Assembly (NCBI GenBank): GCA_046726955.1
Contig: JBKPBQ010000032.1
Location: forward strand, 1-8,667
Source: CAVPGH01 sp046726955
Lineage (GTDB): Bacteria; Acidobacteriota; Vicinamibacteria; Fen-336
Length of the DNA stretch: 8,667 nucleotides
Direction: 5' to 3'
Of the stretch, positions 6,058 to 8,667 are shown piece after piece (the first letter of the stretch is position 1; every line of letters begins with the position of its first letter). The position numbers and the translations under genes were made by a program. The notes under the pieces were generated by a model. It saw only the letters and a program-made list of their open reading frames with translations, was not told where the DNA came from and did not search any database.

Positions 6058-6875
6058 GGCTCTCCTTCCTCGGCGACCGCGTCCGCGGGCGCTCTCACCA
6101 CGTGAAGGTCCCAGACGAGGCCGAGCCAGGAAAGGACCTTGAGCATGTAGTAGGCGGCGTCCCACTCGTACCAGCGCAGGCCGGCATGGGCCGCCCCGGG
6201 GAAGTGGTGGTGGTTGTTGTGCCAGCCCTCGCCGGAAAGAAGCGCAGCGAGCAGCCAGTTGTTCGTGGAGCGATCGGCCGTCTCGAACCGGCGACTTCCC
6301 CAGCGGTGGCAGAAGTAGTTGACGAGCGCCGGGCCGTGGAGCGCGAGCGTCAGCCAGACGAACGCGTAGGCGACGAGCATCCCGTAGCCGCCGACGAAGA
6401 GAATCGTCGTGGTGAGGACGATCCCGGGGACGACGTAGAAGCGGTGGAGCCAGCGCAGCTCCGGGAACGCAGCGAGGTCGGGAGCCGCGGCCACGATCGC
6501 CGCCTCGGACCAGCCGCCGTCGTCGAGGAGGTGGCCGATCCAGCACCGCCACGCTCCCTGCCCGGGGCCGTGCGGGTCGCGCTCCGTGTCGGCGTGGCGG
6601 TGGTGGAGGCGGTGCTTCCCCGCGAAGCCGATGGGGTCGCCGAAGAGGCAGGAGACGAGCGTCGCCATCGCCAGCTGGAAGCCGCGGCTCGTGCGGAACG
6701 CGCGGTGGGCGAAGTACCGGTGGAGCGCGGCGGCGATCGTGAACGAGCCGAGGACGAAGAAGACGAAGAGCGCGATCCAGTCGCGCGGCCCCAGGGGAAC
6801 GACGAGAGCACTAACGGCGATGACGTGGGCGAGAGCAATCCCGAAGAGGGCGGCCACCCGCCCGGCCGGGCTCAC
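6042..6875 (-). CDS. Membrane fatty acid desaturase (second of a tandem pair)
   Basis: This is an integral-membrane, di-iron acyl (probably acyl-CoA delta-9-type) desaturase that puts a double bond into fatty acyl chains. From the chosen GTG the protein has 277 aa with three complete histidine boxes: HRYFAH at 52-57, HRLHH at 88-92 and HNNHH at 219-223 (in GEGWHNNHH). Hydrophobic segments flank them at about 8-50, 63-79 and 148-182. The start is decided by GGAGG (6886-6882), 6 nt before GTG; this GTG overlaps the stop of the previous gene as GTGA. The frame stays open much further upstream, but that stretch is a shadow of the first desaturase. It is about 76% identical to its neighbour over the 70 residues from box 1 to past box 2, so the two arose by duplication. 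The end overlaps the radical SAM gene by 16 nt. The position of the double bond cannot be read from sequence. Confidence 0.93.
   Translation of the reverse strand: MSPAGRVAALFGIALAHVIAVSALVVPLGPRDWIALFVFFVLGSFTIAAALHRYFAHRAFRTSRGFQLAMATLVSCLFGDPIGFAGKHRLHHRHADTERDPHGPGQGAWRCWIGHLLDDGGWSEAAIVAAAPDLAAFPELRWLHRFYVVPGIVLTTTILFVGGYGMLVAYAFVWLTLALHGPALVNYFCHRWGSRRFETADRSTNNWLLAALLSGEGWHNNHHHFPGAAHAGLRWYEWDAAYYMLKVLSWLGLVWDLHVVRAPADAVAEEGEPCASR
6062..6067 (-). promoter_or_regulatory. Ribosome-binding site deciding the radical SAM start
   Basis: AAGGAG lies inside the end of the upstream desaturase gene, 4 nt before GTG 6057-6055. It favours this start over GTG 6045-6043, which overlaps the desaturase TGA but is 16 nt away. 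Confidence 0.6.
6586..6620. repeat. 35-bp stretch identical to 7413-7447 (copy within second desaturase)
   Basis: The plus strand begins GTGTCGGCGTGGCGGTGG and ends GGTGCTTCCC. It encodes the HRLHHRHAD region around histidine box 2 and is identical over 35 nt to the same place in the first desaturase. Another identical stretch of nearly 30 nt covers the HNNHH box in both genes. These are traces of tandem gene duplication, not a separate repeat element. Confidence 0.85.
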
Positions 6876-7738
6876 GAGACGCCTCCGGTCGTCGCGTAGC
6901 CGCTGCGCCGCACGTCCTCGGGAGGCTCGCGGACGTCCCACACGAGGCCAAGGACGGCCAGGAGGCGCAGCGCCCAGTAGAGCGGGTCCGGCTCGTACCA
7001 GGAGAAGCCGGCGCGGGCCGCGGCGGGGTACCGGTGGTGGTTGTTGTGCCAGCCCTCGCCGAGCAGCAGCAGGGCGAGGACCGGGCTGTTGCCGGAGTGG
7101 TCGGGCGTGTCGTAGCGGCGGTGGCGCCCGAAGTGGCAGAGCGTGTTGACGGCGGAAGCCCCGTGGATGGCGACGAGGCACCAGCTCAGGCAGTAGCCGG
7201 CGGCGAAGGCGCCGTATCCTCCGAAGAAGAGCGTGGCGCCGGCGGCGGCCAGGCCAACGACGAACCCGTAGCGGTGGAGCCAGACGATCTCGGGGCAGCG
7301 GGTGAGGTCGGGCACGGCGTCCTCGACCTCCGCCTTGGGGAACCCGTCCTCGAGCAGGTGGCCGATCCACGAGAACCAGATCCCGCGGCGGGGGCCGTGG
7401 AAATCGCGCTCGGTGTCGGCGTGGCGGTGGTGGAGGCGGTGCTTCCCGCCGAAGCTGATCGGATCGCCGAAGAAGGCGGCGACGAGGAGACCGAGCGCGA
7501 GCTGGAAGGGCCGGCTCGTGCGGAACGACCGGTGGGCGAAGTAGCGGTGGAGCACCGCCCCGATTGTGAACGTGGCCACGAGGTAGAAGCCCAGGAACGT
7601 CCAGAGATCCGCCGCGCTCACGCCGCGCACCAGGAGCGTGAGGGGCGGGACGTGCATGAGGGCGATGAACGAGGCCCGGAGGGCCTTGACGCGCCGGCTC
7701 GTCGGGAACAAGGGGGCGAGCGGCGCCGCGGCGGGCAT
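6872..7738 (-). CDS. Membrane fatty acid desaturase (first of a tandem pair)
   Basis: This 288 aa acyl desaturase belongs to the same membrane di-iron family as the next gene. The histidine boxes are HRYFAH at 64-69, HRLHH at 100-104 and HNNHH at 231-235 (in GEGWHNNHH), all complete. Hydrophobic stretches at about 22-62, 78-92 and 155-192 would form the membrane core, and no cytochrome b5 domain is fused. The ATG directly abuts the patatin TAG (TAGATG), with no convincing ribosome-binding site, so coupled translation is likely. The stop overlaps the next desaturase start by 4 nt. Compared with its partner it is about 11 residues longer, with a longer Pro/Ala-rich N-terminus and a charged C-terminal tail. 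Similar proteins usually act on saturated acyl-CoA or acyl-lipid, but the substrate and regiochemistry are unknown. Confidence 0.93.
   Translation of the reverse strand: MPAAAPLAPLFPTSRRVKALRASFIALMHVPPLTLLVRGVSAADLWTFLGFYLVATFTIGAVLHRYFAHRSFRTSRPFQLALGLLVAAFFGDPISFGGKHRLHHRHADTERDFHGPRRGIWFSWIGHLLEDGFPKAEVEDAVPDLTRCPEIVWLHRYGFVVGLAAAGATLFFGGYGAFAAGYCLSWCLVAIHGASAVNTLCHFGRHRRYDTPDHSGNSPVLALLLLGEGWHNNHHRYPAAARAGFSWYEPDPLYWALRLLAVLGLVWDVREPPEDVRRSGYATTGGVS
6882..6886 (-). promoter_or_regulatory. Ribosome-binding site deciding the second desaturase start
   Basis: GGAGG sits within the last codons of the first desaturase, 6 nt before the GTG at 6875-6873. It fixes a non-ATG start in a frame that is open for hundreds of bases upstream. 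Confidence 0.7.
7413..7447. repeat. 35-bp stretch identical to 6586-6620 (copy within first desaturase)
   Basis: This is the partner of the repeat in the second desaturase, in the same reading frame around histidine box 2 and 827 bp away. Recombination between the copies would fuse the two desaturases into one chimeric gene. Confidence 0.85.
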
Positions 7739-8667
7739 CTAATCGCGGCCCAGGAGTCTCGTGAGCTCGGCGAAGCGGCCGGGCCAGGGGGTGCGCGGCC
7801 GGTCGGGGTCCGGCGTCGTGGTTCCGGCGATCGCGTCGGCGACGATCTGGCGCAGCGCGTCGAGGTTCGCGGGCGCGACGTCGTCCGTGCCGTCGTTCCC
7901 CGCGGGCAGCGTGACCTGGAAGCGGAAGTACTCGCGCGAGTGGAGGAGCTCCTCCATGGCTACGTCGACACCGTGGTTGACCCCGTCGAAGAGGACGTCC
8001 GCGAGACGCGGCGCCCAGTCCGTGAGCCCCCACTGCGCGACCTGCGCGAACGGCAGCGGGGCCTCGAAGTCGCCGGTGCCCAGCGAGACCATGAGGACGG
8101 GAGCGTCCCGGCCGAAGAGCGTCGCGGCCCGGGCGATGGCGAGCGCGCCCGGGTTCGCGGACACCATCCCGCCGTCGATGAGGTGGTACGTCCGGGTGTT
8201 GTTCACGTTCCTGACCGCAACCGCGGGAAACATGGCCGGGAAGGACGAGGTCGCCATGGCGGCGTCGAGCATCCGGAAGTTTGCGTTGCCGGCGCCGCGG
8301 CGCGCCCGCGCGCGCTCGAAGAAGAACGGCCGGCGGCAGTCGATGTCGTAGGCGGTGACGAGGACCTCGGTGAGGGCGTCCTTGAGCTCCGCGTCGGCGA
8401 GGTAGGCCGACAAGGTCGACGACACCGAGCTCGCCGGGAACTTCGGGAGCGCCCAGCCGCCCTTCGATTGCGTCTGGTAGGCCGGGTCGGCGTAGAAGAG
8501 GTCCTTGCCGTGCTCCGTGTAGAGGTCGACGACGTCCTTCGCGGAATAGAGCGGGCGTCCCTGCGCGCCGGGCCGCGTGAGCAGCAACGTCATGATCCCG
8601 CCGGTGGAGGAGCCGGCGATGAGGTCGAACTGGTCGGCGATGGGGCGGCCGGTGAGCTCCTCCAGGT
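7739..8667 (-). CDS. Patatin-like phospholipase (5' end cut by window edge)
   Basis: Patatin-family enzymes are Ser-Asp dyad lipid acyl hydrolases that release fatty acids from phospholipids or other acyl-lipids. The frame is open to the right edge, giving 308 visible residues; the true start is outside. The nucleophile elbow GSSTGG (GxSxG, catalytic Ser codon 8608-8606) follows FDLIAG. The catalytic Asp is in LIDGGMVSANPG (DGG, Asp codon 8176-8174). Other family marks are the segment from KFPASS to VLVTAYDI and the ATSSFPAMFPA loop. Only the N-terminal strand with the Gly-rich oxyanion loop should be missing, probably a few dozen residues. An ATG at 8593 would lose the catalytic Ser and is not the start. 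It ends with TAG directly against the ATG of the first desaturase. Neighbours suggest a role in freeing or remodelling acyl chains (inference). Confidence 0.93.
   Translation of the reverse strand, partial: LEELTGRPIADQFDLIAGSSTGGIMTLLLTRPGAQGRPLYSAKDVVDLYTEHGKDLFYADPAYQTQSKGGWALPKFPASSVSSTLSAYLADAELKDALTEVLVTAYDIDCRRPFFFERARARRGAGNANFRMLDAAMATSSFPAMFPAVAVRNVNNTRTYHLIDGGMVSANPGALAIARAATLFGRDAPVLMVSLGTGDFEAPLPFAQVAQWGLTDWAPRLADVLFDGVNHGVDVAMEELLHSREYFRFQVTLPAGNDGTDDVAPANLDALRQIVADAIAGTTTPDPDRPRTPWPGRFAELTRLLGRD

Noticed and set aside
6058..6552. Upstream extension of the radical SAM frame
   Set aside because: It overlaps the second desaturase in another frame, is Arg-rich and lacks similarity; a good ribosome-binding site marks GTG 6057.
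6201..7060. CACCAC-type and GGTGGT runs suggesting a microsatellite
   Set aside because: They encode the conserved histidine boxes of the desaturases and are explained by coding.
6876..8033. Long upstream extension of the second desaturase frame (663 residues in total)
   Set aside because: The extension is an out-of-frame Arg/Pro-rich shadow of the first desaturase and the patatin gene. The real start is the GTG with GGAGG at 6886-6882.
7739..8667. Patatin as the CapV effector of a CBASS anti-phage system
   Set aside because: No cyclic-oligonucleotide synthase or other CBASS gene is visible, and the neighbours are lipid desaturases. It could only be revisited with the sequence to the right of the window.

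Overview
This is a GC-rich window (roughly 70% G+C by eye) in which every gene I can support lies on the minus strand, so transcription runs from right to left. The hrcA-grpE heat-shock pair, a bactofilin, a Hanks-type protein kinase and a kinase/solute-binding-protein combination fit a Gram-negative, high-GC environmental bacterium. Acidobacteriota or a deltaproteobacterial-type lineage would fit, but this is an inference from gene content and I cannot place it more exactly.

Layout in the direction of transcription. (1) 8667-6042: a patatin-like phospholipase cut by the right edge, then two tandem paralogous membrane fatty-acid desaturases. (2) 6057-4600: a radical SAM protein with an N-terminal B12-binding-like domain. 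(3) 4603-3948: the N-terminal part of a serine/threonine protein kinase, which stops before its DFG motif and is followed, out of frame, by the C-terminal 72 codons of a family-5 (OppA/DppA-like) solute-binding protein. I call this a broken gene or an assembly join. Genes 1-3 touch or overlap (TAG|ATG, GTGA, a 16-nt overlap, TTGA) and look like one translationally coupled operon. (4) 3874-3799: tRNA-Gly(CCC) with its own promoter. (5) 3749-3273: a bactofilin. (6) 3229-1745: an aldehyde dehydrogenase. (7) 1686-643: HrcA, and 646-1: GrpE, which runs off the left edge. hrcA has a promoter of its own.

How the genes may work together. The right-hand operon reads as a membrane-lipid cassette: a lipid acyl hydrolase, two acyl desaturases, a radical SAM enzyme of unknown substrate, and a possible signalling kinase fused to a ligand-binding domain. 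The left-hand pair is the standard protein-folding stress module (repressor plus DnaK nucleotide-exchange factor), probably followed by dnaK outside the window. No recognisable CIRCE operator is seen upstream of hrcA; a different inverted repeat overlaps the -35 box instead.

There are no gene-free stretches over 300 bases. The longest gaps are the 73 bases between the solute-binding remnant and the tRNA, and the 58 bases between the aldehyde dehydrogenase and hrcA; both hold promoter-like sequence and inverted repeats. I see no CRISPR array, insertion sequence, attachment site or other mobile element. Long open frames on the plus strand are GC-driven shadows.
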